Shown: positions 54,999-63,140 of the stretch, piece after piece | Layout of the letters: each line of letters begins with the position of its first letter | Numbering within the stretch: the first letter of the stretch is position 1 | Source of the DNA: Acidimicrobiia bacterium | GTDB lineage: Bacteria; Actinomycetota; Acidimicrobiia; Acidimicrobiales; Bin134 | DNA length: 64,000 nucleotides | Reading direction: 5' to 3' | NCBI GenBank assembly: GCA_009842675.1 | Contig: VYEX01000002.1 | Coordinates: 69,592-133,591 of the forward strand | Made by a program: the position numbers and the translations under genes | The notes under the pieces: generated by a model | Told to the model about the DNA's origin: nothing | Databases searched by the model: none | The model's input: the letters and a program-made list of their open reading frames with translations, nothing else

Positions 54999-57361
54999 TG
55001 GTCCTGGTATCTCCTCAAGGCTCGGGGGATGGTGACCACCCCCATGCCGGCAATGGCTACGGCAGCGATGGTGGGGATCCATACCCAGGACGGGGGCATG
55101 TCCAGCTCGAAGAAATTCCGGGCCCACGGCCACACCATCACGATCAGGTACGACCCGCCCATGGCCGCGGCCAATCCGATCTTCCACGGACGCAGCGGAC
55201 GGCTGATCACCACCAAGATCACCAACCCAACCCCCAGCAGGGTGAACGTGGCCACGGTGCGGGCCTCGGGCAGGGTGACATCCTCGTGACGTCGGGCGAT
55301 CTCATAGACGAAGAATGATGCAACTGCGGCCAGCAACCCGGCTGGGACTGAAAACCGAAGCACCCTGCGCAAGAAACCGGGTCGAATCAGCTCGGTGCTG
55401 GGGGCCAGGGCCAAAAACAGGCCGGGCACGCCGATGGAGAAGGTGCCTACCAGAGTGAGATGACGAGGCAGGAACGGGTATTCCACGGTGAAGATCCCCA
55501 CGAGCACGGTGAGCAGCACGGCGTAGGACGCCTTGGTCACGAACAGGTTGGCCACCCGCTCCACGTTGTTGATCACCTTGCGCCCTTGGGCCAACACCTC
55601 AGGCAGGGTGGCAAAGGAGTTGTCAAGCAGCACCAGCTGAGCCACGGCCCTAGTGGAGGCCGACCCGCTGCCCATGGCTATTCCCATGTCGGCGTTCTTG
55701 AGGGCCAGCACATCGTTCACACCGTCGCCGGTCATGGCCACGGTGTGGCCCCTCGACTGGAGTGCATCCACCATGGTCCGCTTCTGCTGGGGGGTCACCC
55801 GCCCGAACACTGCGTTATCAGCCAACGCGGCGGCCATCTCGTCAATGTCGTCGGGCAGGTCTCGAGCGTCGAGGTTGGCGTCGGCATTGGGGATGCCGGC
55901 CCGTTTGGCTACCGCGGCCACCGTGGCGGTGTGGTCGCCGGAGATCACCTTGAGGTTCACCCCCTGTTCCCGGAAGAAGGCCAGGATCTCGGGCGCGTCA
56001 GGGCGGATGGTGTCTTCGAGCAGGATTAGCGCAAGAGGGGTCCGGCTCTCGGGCAGCGTCTCGTCGGCCAGGGGCTCGGGGTTTCGGGCCAGCAACAGGG
56101 TGCGCCGCCCCGCTTCAGCGTGCCCAGCTACCCGGTTCATCACGTCGGGCAGGTCCCCGGCGATCACATCGGGGGCCCCAAAATAGAAGGCGCCGTGACT
56201 GCGGAACTCCATGGCCGACCACTTGCGGGCACTGGAGAACGGGGTGGTGGCCACCGGGGTCCAACTGCCGGTGTCATGGTCGGGAGCGGGATAGGCATCG
56301 CGCACGGCCAGCATGGTGGCGTTGGGGGCCTCGTCGGCGTGGGCCATGGCCCCCAGGGCGGTGGCGACCAGCGCGGGATCGACGCCGGGCAACGTCTCCA
56401 CCTCGCCGAAGCTGATGTGGCCAGTGGTGATGGTGCCGGTCTTGTCCAGGCACAAGACGTCGGTGCGGGCCAACAGCTCCACGGTGGCCAGCTCCTTGGC
56501 CAGCGCCCGGCGGCGGGCCAAGGCAATCACCCCGGCCACGAAGGAGAGGCTGGTGAGCAGCACCAGGCCGTCGGGGACCATGGCCACCGCGGCAGCCACC
56601 GTGCCCTGAAGAGCGTTCTGCCAACGGTCCTCGGTATCGAGCAGCACCAGAATCAGCAGCGCTGAGGCCGGGGGGATGATCACGATGAGCCAGCGCAGCA
56701 CGGTGTCGATGCCCCGGCGCAGCTCGCTGTTGACCAGGGTGAAGCGGCGGGCCTCCTCCGACAGGGTGCTGGCGTATGACTCGGCGCCGATGCGAGTAGC
56801 CTGATAGCGGCCACTTCCCGCAGCCACGAAGCTGCCCGACAGCAGCTCGTCGCCGGGTTCTTTTTCGATGGGATCGGCCTCGCCGGTGAGCAGCGACTCG
56901 TCGGCTTCGAGGCCGGAGGACGTGAGTACAGCTCCATCCACCACTACTTGGTCGCCGGGGGTCAACTCCAGCACGTCGTCGGCCACCACCTCGCTGACGC
57001 CGACTTCGGAGACCTCCCCGTCGCGGACCACCCGGGCCTTGGGGGCGCTGAGCACCGCTAGTCTGTCCAGCTCTCTCTTGGCCCGGAGCTCTTGGGCCAC
57101 GCCGATGACGGCATTGGACACGACTACTCCGACGAACAGGCCGTCGCGGGGGAACCCAGCCACCAGGATGGCGGCGAACAATGCCAGCATGATTCCGTTC
57201 ACTGGGGAGAACACATTGGCCCGGAGAATCTGGGGCAGCGTGCGCACGGGGGCGTCGGGCACCCGGTTGGTGCGTCCGGCAGCCACCCGTTCGGCCACTT
57301 GTTCGCTGGTGAGCCCCCGCGTCGGATTGACTTTCGGAGGGTTGGCGGTGTCAGGAGCCAT
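54995..57361 (-). CDS. P-type cation-transporting ATPase (CtpE-like)
   Basis: E1-E2 ATPase of 788 residues with about 10 membrane segments. The actuator motif is TGEA (159-162) instead of TGES; the phosphorylation site is Asp306 in CLDKTGTIT, and the nucleotide domain has KVISGDHTATVAAVA and MTGDGVNDVLALKNADMGIAMG. The M4 motif AMVPDGLVLLTS differs from the PEGL of Ca-type pumps, and resembles the mycobacterial CtpE group. Cation unknown, possibly Ca2+ or Mg2+. The crotonase follows with GTGA overlap. Confidence 0.9.
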   Translation of the reverse strand: MAPDTANPPKVNPTRGLTSEQVAERVAAGRTNRVPDAPVRTLPQILRANVFSPVNGIMLALFAAILVAGFPRDGLFVGVVVSNAVIGVAQELRAKRELDRLAVLSAPKARVVRDGEVSEVGVSEVVADDVLELTPGDQVVVDGAVLTSSGLEADESLLTGEADPIEKEPGDELLSGSFVAAGSGRYQATRIGAESYASTLSEEARRFTLVNSELRRGIDTVLRWLIVIIPPASALLILVLLDTEDRWQNALQGTVAAAVAMVPDGLVLLTSLSFVAGVIALARRRALAKELATVELLARTDVLCLDKTGTITTGHISFGEVETLPGVDPALVATALGAMAHADEAPNATMLAVRDAYPAPDHDTGSWTPVATTPFSSARKWSAMEFRSHGAFYFGAPDVIAGDLPDVMNRVAGHAEAGRRTLLLARNPEPLADETLPESRTPLALILLEDTIRPDAPEILAFFREQGVNLKVISGDHTATVAAVAKRAGIPNADANLDARDLPDDIDEMAAALADNAVFGRVTPQQKRTMVDALQSRGHTVAMTGDGVNDVLALKNADMGIAMGSGSASTRAVAQLVLLDNSFATLPEVLAQGRKVINNVERVANLFVTKASYAVLLTVLVGIFTVEYPFLPRHLTLVGTFSIGVPGLFLALAPSTELIRPGFLRRVLRFSVPAGLLAAVASFFVYEIARRHEDVTLPEARTVATFTLLGVGLVILVVISRPLRPWKIGLAAAMGGSYLIVMVWPWARNFFELDMPPSWVWIPTIAAVAIAGMGVVTIPRALRRYQDQ

Positions 57362-57413
57362 CAGGCCTTGAAGTTATCGGCTCGGAATGAAGACAGGAGG
57401 ACTCGCCATCTCA

Positions 57414-58781
57414 TCACTGCCAGATGCGAAGAGAGCCTTCAACAGTGGCAGCGGCCACCGACAAGGTGCCGTCTGGGCGGGTCAGCACCGCGATGTTGGT
57501 GGCCAGCGTGCCCCCGAGCGGGCGGCTCCACATATCCACCGCCCCGTCAGGTCCATGGCGGACTCCTGCGATGTGCTGGCGGTTGAGAGTGGGGAGGATC
57601 ACCTCGACGCGGCCATCCCGATCAACGTCGGCGGCCACAGCCTGCTCAAGGTTTCGGGCGCCGAATTCGTGGGACCGGTAGCCCGTCCGTACGGCAGCAA
57701 CCCCCAAATAGCTTCCACTCAAGCTCAAGAACCTCAGCGATCCCTGGGCATCGGGGTAGAGGACCTCGGCGATCTCGGTTTGCCCGGTGGGTCCGAGTGG
57801 TCCCACCGCTATCAAGTGGCGCCAGCCCAGCAGCCGGTCCACGGGGTCGCTGATCGCCACCACACCGCCGCCGGTGCTTGAGGCCACCACGATCCAGACC
57901 TCGCGGTCATTGCTAACGGTAAGCACCACATCGTGGATCCCGTCGCCGTCCACGTCGGCCAGCAGGGGCGCGATGGACTCGATGACGTCGTCCTCAGACC
58001 GGTAGACGGTCTCCACCTCGTTCACCCCAACCGTAACCACCACCACGGAGGTGGCCTCCAAGTTGTCGCCCAATGCTGAATGGGGGAAGCGGTCGGTGGG
58101 TCCGGCCAGCACTAGCACCTTTTCGGGGCTGATCTGGATTACCCGGGTGTCGGGAAGCACTTTCAGATCGGGGCGCCACAGCGTGCCGTCGGACTCCAAC
58201 ACGGTGAGCCGCTGGAGATTGTCTACGTAGGCGGCTCGATTGCCAGTGAGATACACAGGCACGCTGTTGGGTGACGCGTTGGCTGGCGTAGTGGCCAGAC
58301 GGACCGAGTTGCCTTGGACGGCCAGCACCGGAGGCTGGCCGGGCGCCAGTCGGCCGCCAGAAATCTCTATCGGGACCGGCTGGCCCCCAATGGGGATCTG
58401 GTACCCGTACACCGTTCCGTCGGCCAGGGTCACTACCCAGACGTCCCCGTCGGGAGTGCTGGTGCCGGTGACCCAAGTGGGAATGTCGCCCAGGTTGATG
58501 TCCTTGGTGGTGATTTGCTGGATGAACCCAGTGCCCAGTCCAGCGCCGCCGGCCAATCGGTTGCCATTGGGCTGGAAGACGGGATCGACGTAGGTCACCG
58601 GACCGCGATCGGGGGGCGAAGTGGCGGTGGCCGGGGGTTGGGAGACTGCTGGGATGGCCGTGGGGGTAGTCAGGGTGGCCGAATCCGAACCGCAGGCACT
58701 GGAGATGGCGAGAGCGAGCACGCCCAACGCGGCCAGCGGCCTACGAGGTATGCCCGCTTGGCGGGGGATGCCGTTGGTCAT
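57414..58781 (-). CDS. lipoprotein with FG-GAP/VCBS-like repeats
   Basis: Exported lipoprotein of 455 residues. The lipobox SSAC gives Cys30 after a hydrophobic signal, followed by a Thr/Pro-rich linker. Calcium-binding loops such as DVDGDGIHDVV and DVDRDGRVEVI belong to FG-GAP/VCBS beta-propeller repeats. The start ATG at 58781 overlaps the NUDIX stop as ATGA. Function unknown; cell-surface binding or sensing is plausible. Confidence 0.8.
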   Translation of the reverse strand: MTNGIPRQAGIPRRPLAALGVLALAISSACGSDSATLTTPTAIPAVSQPPATATSPPDRGPVTYVDPVFQPNGNRLAGGAGLGTGFIQQITTKDINLGDIPTWVTGTSTPDGDVWVVTLADGTVYGYQIPIGGQPVPIEISGGRLAPGQPPVLAVQGNSVRLATTPANASPNSVPVYLTGNRAAYVDNLQRLTVLESDGTLWRPDLKVLPDTRVIQISPEKVLVLAGPTDRFPHSALGDNLEATSVVVVTVGVNEVETVYRSEDDVIESIAPLLADVDGDGIHDVVLTVSNDREVWIVVASSTGGGVVAISDPVDRLLGWRHLIAVGPLGPTGQTEIAEVLYPDAQGSLRFLSLSGSYLGVAAVRTGYRSHEFGARNLEQAVAADVDRDGRVEVILPTLNRQHIAGVRHGPDGAVDMWSRPLGGTLATNIAVLTRPDGTLSVAAATVEGSLRIWQ

Positions 58782-59515
58782 GTCCGCTCGAATCGCCAGC
58801 CGCCCTCCTTCAAGGTGAGGCGGTGCCGGGGGCCAGGCGCGCTGGTGTCATGGGTGTCGTATCCGGCGTCGCCGTGCCACAGCGACACGGGGACGCCATT
58901 GTCGAGAGCGATGTGGGTTTCGTAGTGAGGGATGTCGTCGGACCGGCTTCGGGCGGCGGCCAAGGCTTCGCCGACAGTGGGCTGCTCGGCCAACTCCATC
59001 AACGTGATGAAGGTGGGCGGGACCATCTCTATCTCGCCGGCGGCATGTCGGGCCAAGGTCTCGGCCGGGCGCCACCAGGCGTGCTCCTTGATCTCACCGC
59101 CGTCCACGGTGACGGTGCCGGAGGGCGCAGGGGCCAGAAAGAACCAAGTGGCGAAGCGCTTGTTGATGGTGGTGGGGGGCACCCAGTGGGAGTAGGGCAC
59201 CAGATCATCAATTGCGATGGCCAAGTCGGCCTCCTCTGCGGCCTCCCGCACCGCCGCGACACGGCTAGCAGCGAATATGTCGTCGGGCTGACCGGCGGGG
59301 TAGTCGTCATCGTCCACCCGTCCGCCGGGGAACACCCACATGCCGCCGACGAAGCTGAGCTTGGAGCTCCGCCGCATCATCAGGGTCTCCAGCCCTCCGG
59401 GGGCGTCGCGCAAGAGCACCACGGTGGCCGCGGCCACGAGCTTCGGCGCATCTTCGTCCTTCCCAGCCCAATCAACGAACCGGTGGCGCTTAGCGTCGCG
59501 CGGGGATTGGCTCAT
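58778..59515 (-). CDS. NUDIX hydrolase (CoA/ADP-ribose pyrophosphatase-like)
   Basis: Hydrolase of 245 residues. The NUDIX box is split by an insertion: FPGGRVDDDDYPAG then, about 10 residues later, RVAAVREAAEEADLAI with the REAxEE core. Proteins of this shape include CoA diphosphatases. The start was set at ATG 59515 overlapping the upstream SDR stop as ATGA; the C-terminus overlaps the lipoprotein start. The three genes form one tightly packed transcript. Confidence 0.85.
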   Translation of the reverse strand: MSQSPRDAKRHRFVDWAGKDEDAPKLVAAATVVLLRDAPGGLETLMMRRSSKLSFVGGMWVFPGGRVDDDDYPAGQPDDIFAASRVAAVREAAEEADLAIAIDDLVPYSHWVPPTTINKRFATWFFLAPAPSGTVTVDGGEIKEHAWWRPAETLARHAAGEIEMVPPTFITLMELAEQPTVGEALAAARSRSDDIPHYETHIALDNGVPVSLWHGDAGYDTHDTSAPGPRHRLTLKEGGWRFERT

Positions 59516-60351
59516 GGTGATTCTGTCCCGAACATCCGGGCACGAACCTCGGGCCTGGTTACGAACACCGGGGCATTGTCGTCGCCCAACATGGCCAGCT
59601 TCACCGACATTCCACCGTCCACGGCCAGCACTTGTCCGGTGATGTAGCTGGCCTGGGGACTGAGCAGGAATGCCGCGGCAGCGGCGATCTCCGCAGGATG
59701 GCCCCGGCGGCCCAGGGGGATGGCGCGTTTGGCCGCCTCTAGCGACTCGTGATCTCCGACTCGGGGCGTGGTGATGGTGCCGGGAGCGATGGCGTTGACC
59801 CGGATTCCGTGGCCTCCCCACTCCACGGCCATGGTGCGGGTAAGCGAGTTGATCCCTGCCTTGGCCGCGCCGTAGGCGGCCAGAAAAGGCTGGGAGGCCA
59901 GGCTGCTCACCGAGGATACGTTGACCATGGCCCCACCAGTGCCCGCGTCGATCATGGTTCGGGCCACCGCGCGGTTGAGGAACGCCACATAGTGGAGGTT
60001 GTTGGCCATGACCCGATCCCAGCTCTGGCTGTCGATGTCCACTAGGGGGCCGAAGTCGTCGATGCTGGTACCACCGGCCACGTTGATCAGTCCGTCGATG
60101 CGGCCATGGGCGTCGAGAGCGGCTTGAACGACGGCAGCCGGTGCATCGGGTGCGGTGAGGTCGGCCTGAACTTTGACCACCGGGCGGAGGAGCGTGTCAA
60201 GCTTGTCCAGCTCCTCTGGAGACCGTTCCACCGCCACGACCTCAGCCCCAGCCGCCAGAGCAGCTTCGCAGGAACAGGTGCCGATGCCTCCTCCTCCGGC
60301 CCCGGCCACGACCACGATGGCCCCGGTGAGATCGGCAACTGGCGCAACCAT
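59512..60351 (-). CDS. SDR-family oxidoreductase with variant cofactor motif
   Basis: Short-chain dehydrogenase fold of 279 residues. The cofactor motif AGAGGGGIGTC differs slightly from TGxxxGxG, while GGTSIDDFGPL, Ser in VNVSSVSSLAS and the active-site YGAAK are present. VDGGMSVKLAM near the C-terminus is typical. Start candidates are GTG 60360, ATG 60357 and ATG 60351; the last has GGGTG 6 bases upstream. Its stop overlaps the NUDIX start by 4 bp. Confidence 0.88.
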   Translation of the reverse strand: MVAPVADLTGAIVVVAGAGGGGIGTCSCEAALAAGAEVVAVERSPEELDKLDTLLRPVVKVQADLTAPDAPAAVVQAALDAHGRIDGLINVAGGTSIDDFGPLVDIDSQSWDRVMANNLHYVAFLNRAVARTMIDAGTGGAMVNVSSVSSLASQPFLAAYGAAKAGINSLTRTMAVEWGGHGIRVNAIAPGTITTPRVGDHESLEAAKRAIPLGRRGHPAEIAAAAAFLLSPQASYITGQVLAVDGGMSVKLAMLGDDNAPVFVTRPEVRARMFGTESP

Positions 60352-60464
60352 TCCCATCACCCTACGGCGTGTTACCCGGTGGGCTGAGTCACGCAGAAAT
60401 CATCGGCTGGGAAATATCCCTGGCAAGATGAGGCGTCGGTTAGTCGGACAGAGGAGTTCGGGCT

Positions 60465-61298
60465 ATGAAAGAGCTCAACGGCAAGGTCGCAGTAGTGACC
60501 GGGGCGGCTAGCGGGATCGGATACGGCTTGAGCAAGCGGTTCGTCGCCGAGGGGATGCAGGTGGTGATGGCCGACGTGGAGGAAGAAGCGCTGGCCCGGT
60601 CGGCCACCCAGCTCGAAGCCGATGGCGCCGATGTGCTGGGCGTGCTGTGCGATGTGAGCGATGCGGCGGCGGTGAGGGATTTGGCTGAGCAGACGCTGTC
60701 GTCATACGGCGGTGTTCATGTGGTGTGCAACAACGCCGGGGTGGGACCTGCCGGGCTGATGCTGGAGACCACGTCCGAGGAATGGGATTGGATCGTGGGG
60801 GTAAACGTCATGGGCGTGGCCCACGGAGTGATCACCTTTGCGCCGCTCATGGTGGAAGCCGGCGAGGGCCATATCGTCAACACCGCCTCGGAGGCTGGAC
60901 TGGTCACCAACAGCGTGCTGGGCATGTATTGCGCCACCAAGCACGCGGTGGTGGGATTGAGCGAGTCGCTATGGAGAGAGGTGCATCCCCAGGGTGTGGG
61001 GGTGTCGTGCCTGTGCCCCAACCTGGTGAACACCCAGATTTTCAACTCCGAGCGCAACCGCCCCTACGGCGCCGAGCTGACAGCTACCCAGAACGCCATC
61101 ATGACCCCGTTGCGGGAGACGCTCAGCGCCCGGGGAATCGCACCTTCAGAGGTAGCCGACAACGTGGTGAACGCCATTGTGGAGGACCGGTTCTGGGTAT
61201 TCACCCATGACATCACCCCCGAGGCGGCCACCGTTCGCTTTACCGATATTGAAGCCCGCCGCAACCCCACCGATCCCTACGCGGGGATGGAGTTCTAG
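60465..61298 (+). CDS. SDR-family oxidoreductase
   Basis: Short-chain dehydrogenase of 277 residues. KVAVVTGAASGIGYGLSKRF holds the cofactor motif, NNAGVG follows, SEAG holds the Ser, and YCATKHAVVGLSESLWREV holds the active-site Tyr and Lys. It lies 113 bp from the divergent SDR and 57 bp before the PhyH gene. ATG start with a GGGCT-type site upstream. Substrate unknown. Confidence 0.9.
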   Translation: MKELNGKVAVVTGAASGIGYGLSKRFVAEGMQVVMADVEEEALARSATQLEADGADVLGVLCDVSDAAAVRDLAEQTLSSYGGVHVVCNNAGVGPAGLMLETTSEEWDWIVGVNVMGVAHGVITFAPLMVEAGEGHIVNTASEAGLVTNSVLGMYCATKHAVVGLSESLWREVHPQGVGVSCLCPNLVNTQIFNSERNRPYGAELTATQNAIMTPLRETLSARGIAPSEVADNVVNAIVEDRFWVFTHDITPEAATVRFTDIEARRNPTDPYAGMEF

Positions 61299-61355
61299 AG
61301 CAGTCTCTGCCGACCGCTTCGGGGTTCAAAGAGGACAGTGGGCTAAATTCTCGTC

Positions 61356-62564
61356 ATGGCTGTAGTGGATCATGCTCCCCGTCTTCCCCAGTTCGACACC
61401 CTGGACTTCGACGATTTCCATGCCGATGAACTGCCCCGGCGGCTGGCAGCGGGCAATGGAGATTTGGCTGCTGACATCGCGGCGGGCGCCCAGGTCAAGA
61501 GCTTCGCCTGGCGGCTGACCGACGGCCGGTCGGTGACCTACACAGTTGGCGATAACGGCTTCGAGATCGTGCCCGGCGACGACGCCGAGCTTGTAGTGGA
61601 GGTCAGCGAGCAGAACTGGTTCAACTACGTGGCCGAGCTGTGGACCTGGGTCGGCTTGATGTACGCCGAGGCCGCCGAGATGGTTCGGGGCGACTTCGGG
61701 CTGTTCGAGGACTTCGAGCCGGTTCTTTTGGCCATGTACCACGGCCGACCTCTGTACGAGGGGTGGGAGCCCACGGTGGACCTGTCCCGCAGCTTCACCC
61801 TCGACGACGACCATGAGGAGATGAGCCGGTTCCTCGATGAGGCTGGGTTCCTCCACATCAGAGGCGTGTTCAGCGCCGAGGAGATCGAGGCTCTACGGGC
61901 CGAGGTGGAGCGCCAGCGCAGCGAGGCCACCCCCGACGACCACCGCTCATGGTGGGCCACCAACGCTGACGGCGAGGAAGTGTGCTGCCGGGTGACCCAC
62001 ATGGACGACCGCAGCGAGCTGATGCTCGGATTGATCGGAGACCGCCGACTGGACGCCATCGGCGCGCTGGGCGGGGACGACTTCGCCGCCTATCCCGAGC
62101 GGGGAGACGGCGTCTCGGTGGTCATCAAGCTGCCCCGCATCGTGGAGGGCCTGGCTGATCTGCCCTGGCACCGCGACTGCGGTACTGGCGGCCACTCCAT
62201 CACCTGTCCCATGGTGAGCATCGGCATTCAGCTCGACGATTGCACCGAGGCCAACGGCCAGCTCCATTACCTGGCCGGTTCGAACAAGTCGTCCAATCGG
62301 GCACGCGAGGTGCGCGATGGCTGGCCCACAGTGGCTATCAGCGCCTCGCCTGGCGATGCCACCGTCCACTACGGCCACACCATGCACGGTGCTCCGCCCC
62401 CCACTGGTGCCCCTGTCTCCGGCGGCCGCCGCACCATCTATGTGGGCTACCACAAGCCCATCTGGGCCGAGTTCATTCCCCCTGGTCAGGGCTACAACGA
62501 CATCCTGTTTAAAGACGGCGGCCGCATCCTCAGCCCCGAGGAATTCCAAGAGCAGAGCAGCTAG
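61356..62564 (+). CDS. phytanoyl-CoA dioxygenase-family protein with N-terminal SCP2-like domain
   Basis: Fe(II)/2-oxoglutarate-dependent oxygenase of 402 residues. The iron ligands are His272 and Asp274 in PWHRDCG, with the distal His in HYGHTMHGAPPP and the 2OG Arg in GGRRTIYVGYH. The first 140 residues look like a lipid-binding SCP2-type domain (ADIAAGAQVKSFAWRLTDGR and an FEIVPGDDAELVVEVSEQNW strand), an unusual fusion. The start follows a weak site. It converges with the UGSC gene, with a hairpin between the stops. Confidence 0.82.
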   Translation: MAVVDHAPRLPQFDTLDFDDFHADELPRRLAAGNGDLAADIAAGAQVKSFAWRLTDGRSVTYTVGDNGFEIVPGDDAELVVEVSEQNWFNYVAELWTWVGLMYAEAAEMVRGDFGLFEDFEPVLLAMYHGRPLYEGWEPTVDLSRSFTLDDDHEEMSRFLDEAGFLHIRGVFSAEEIEALRAEVERQRSEATPDDHRSWWATNADGEEVCCRVTHMDDRSELMLGLIGDRRLDAIGALGGDDFAAYPERGDGVSVVIKLPRIVEGLADLPWHRDCGTGGHSITCPMVSIGIQLDDCTEANGQLHYLAGSNKSSNRAREVRDGWPTVAISASPGDATVHYGHTMHGAPPPTGAPVSGGRRTIYVGYHKPIWAEFIPPGQGYNDILFKDGGRILSPEEFQEQSS

Positions 62565-62567
62565 CCG

Positions 62568-62588
62568 GCGGGCTGGACTTCAGCCTGC
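62568..62588. terminator. bidirectional hairpin between PhyH and UGSC genes
   Basis: GCGGGCTG (62568-62575) and CAGCCTGC (62581-62588) pair over 8 bp with one G-U and a GACTT loop, in the 24-bp gap between converging stops (62564 and 62589). It has no T run, but position and strength suit a shared terminator. Confidence 0.5.
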
Positions 62589-63137
62589 TCAGCGAATCAA
62601 CAGCCGGTCGAGAATTTCGTCGAGCAGGGGTTCGAGCTTCTTGGCGATGGCGTCGGTATCTTCGCTGAGATAGTCGTGGGGGATCACTACTCGGGGGACG
62701 TCGGGCATGCCCAGGGAGCGGGCCACGGTGTCGGCGGCCACAGTGAAGGGCTCAGTCACCACGGTGACGGTGGGGATGCCTAGCCTCTCCAGGTTTACGG
62801 CGTCGAGCACACTGCCCGACGTGCATGAGCCTCATTTGGCCAGGCCGTTGACCACCCCGGCGCAGGCCCGGAACGAGGCCAGCATCTCGTCGCCCGCGGG
62901 GCGGCTGAGCACTGGCTTGTGCTGGCGGATCACCGCAGTCACATCCAGACGGTGGCTGAATTCCTGCTCCAGCACTTCGGTGTAGCGGGTGAAGTCGGGA
63001 CCCGACGAGGGGTTGTACTCGTTGACCAGGAATCCGATGGTCAGCGGTCCCTGGGTGTGGCCTCGCCGGGGAGCCAGCGCCTCGTCGCGGACCACTACCT
63101 CGCCCCGGGGATCAACCAAGTCGCCGACCAACTTCAC
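62589..63137 (-). CDS. UGSC-family selenoprotein
   Basis: Reading through the TGA at 62832-62834 gives a 182-residue protein with the signature ...NGLAK-U-GSC-TSGSVLDAVNLERLG at residues 97-116; U102-Gly-Ser-Cys is the motif that names the UGSC family. The half before the UGA (LTIGFLVNEYNPSSGPDFTRY) and the half after it (GIPTVTVVTEPF, MPDVPRVVIPHDYLSED) are both family-like, so two separate short genes are unlikely. A SECIS-like hairpin follows the UGA. The GTG start at 63137 has AGGA 7 bases upstream, 3 bp after the upstream gene. Function of the family is not established; redox chemistry is expected. Confidence 0.88.
62801..62821 (-). promoter_or_regulatory. bacterial SECIS element of the UGSC gene
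   Basis: On the minus strand CGTCGGGC and GCTCGACG form an 8-bp stem (one G-U) with loop AGTGT, which has G in its second position. The loop starts 19 bases after the UGA. This meets the bacterial SECIS rule closely. Confidence 0.8.
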
Positions 63138-63140
63138 GCT

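Noticed and set aside
62589..62810. Separate 73-residue protein starting at 62810
   Set aside because: It lies in frame with the upstream 101 codons across one TGA and carries the C-terminal half of the UGSC family.
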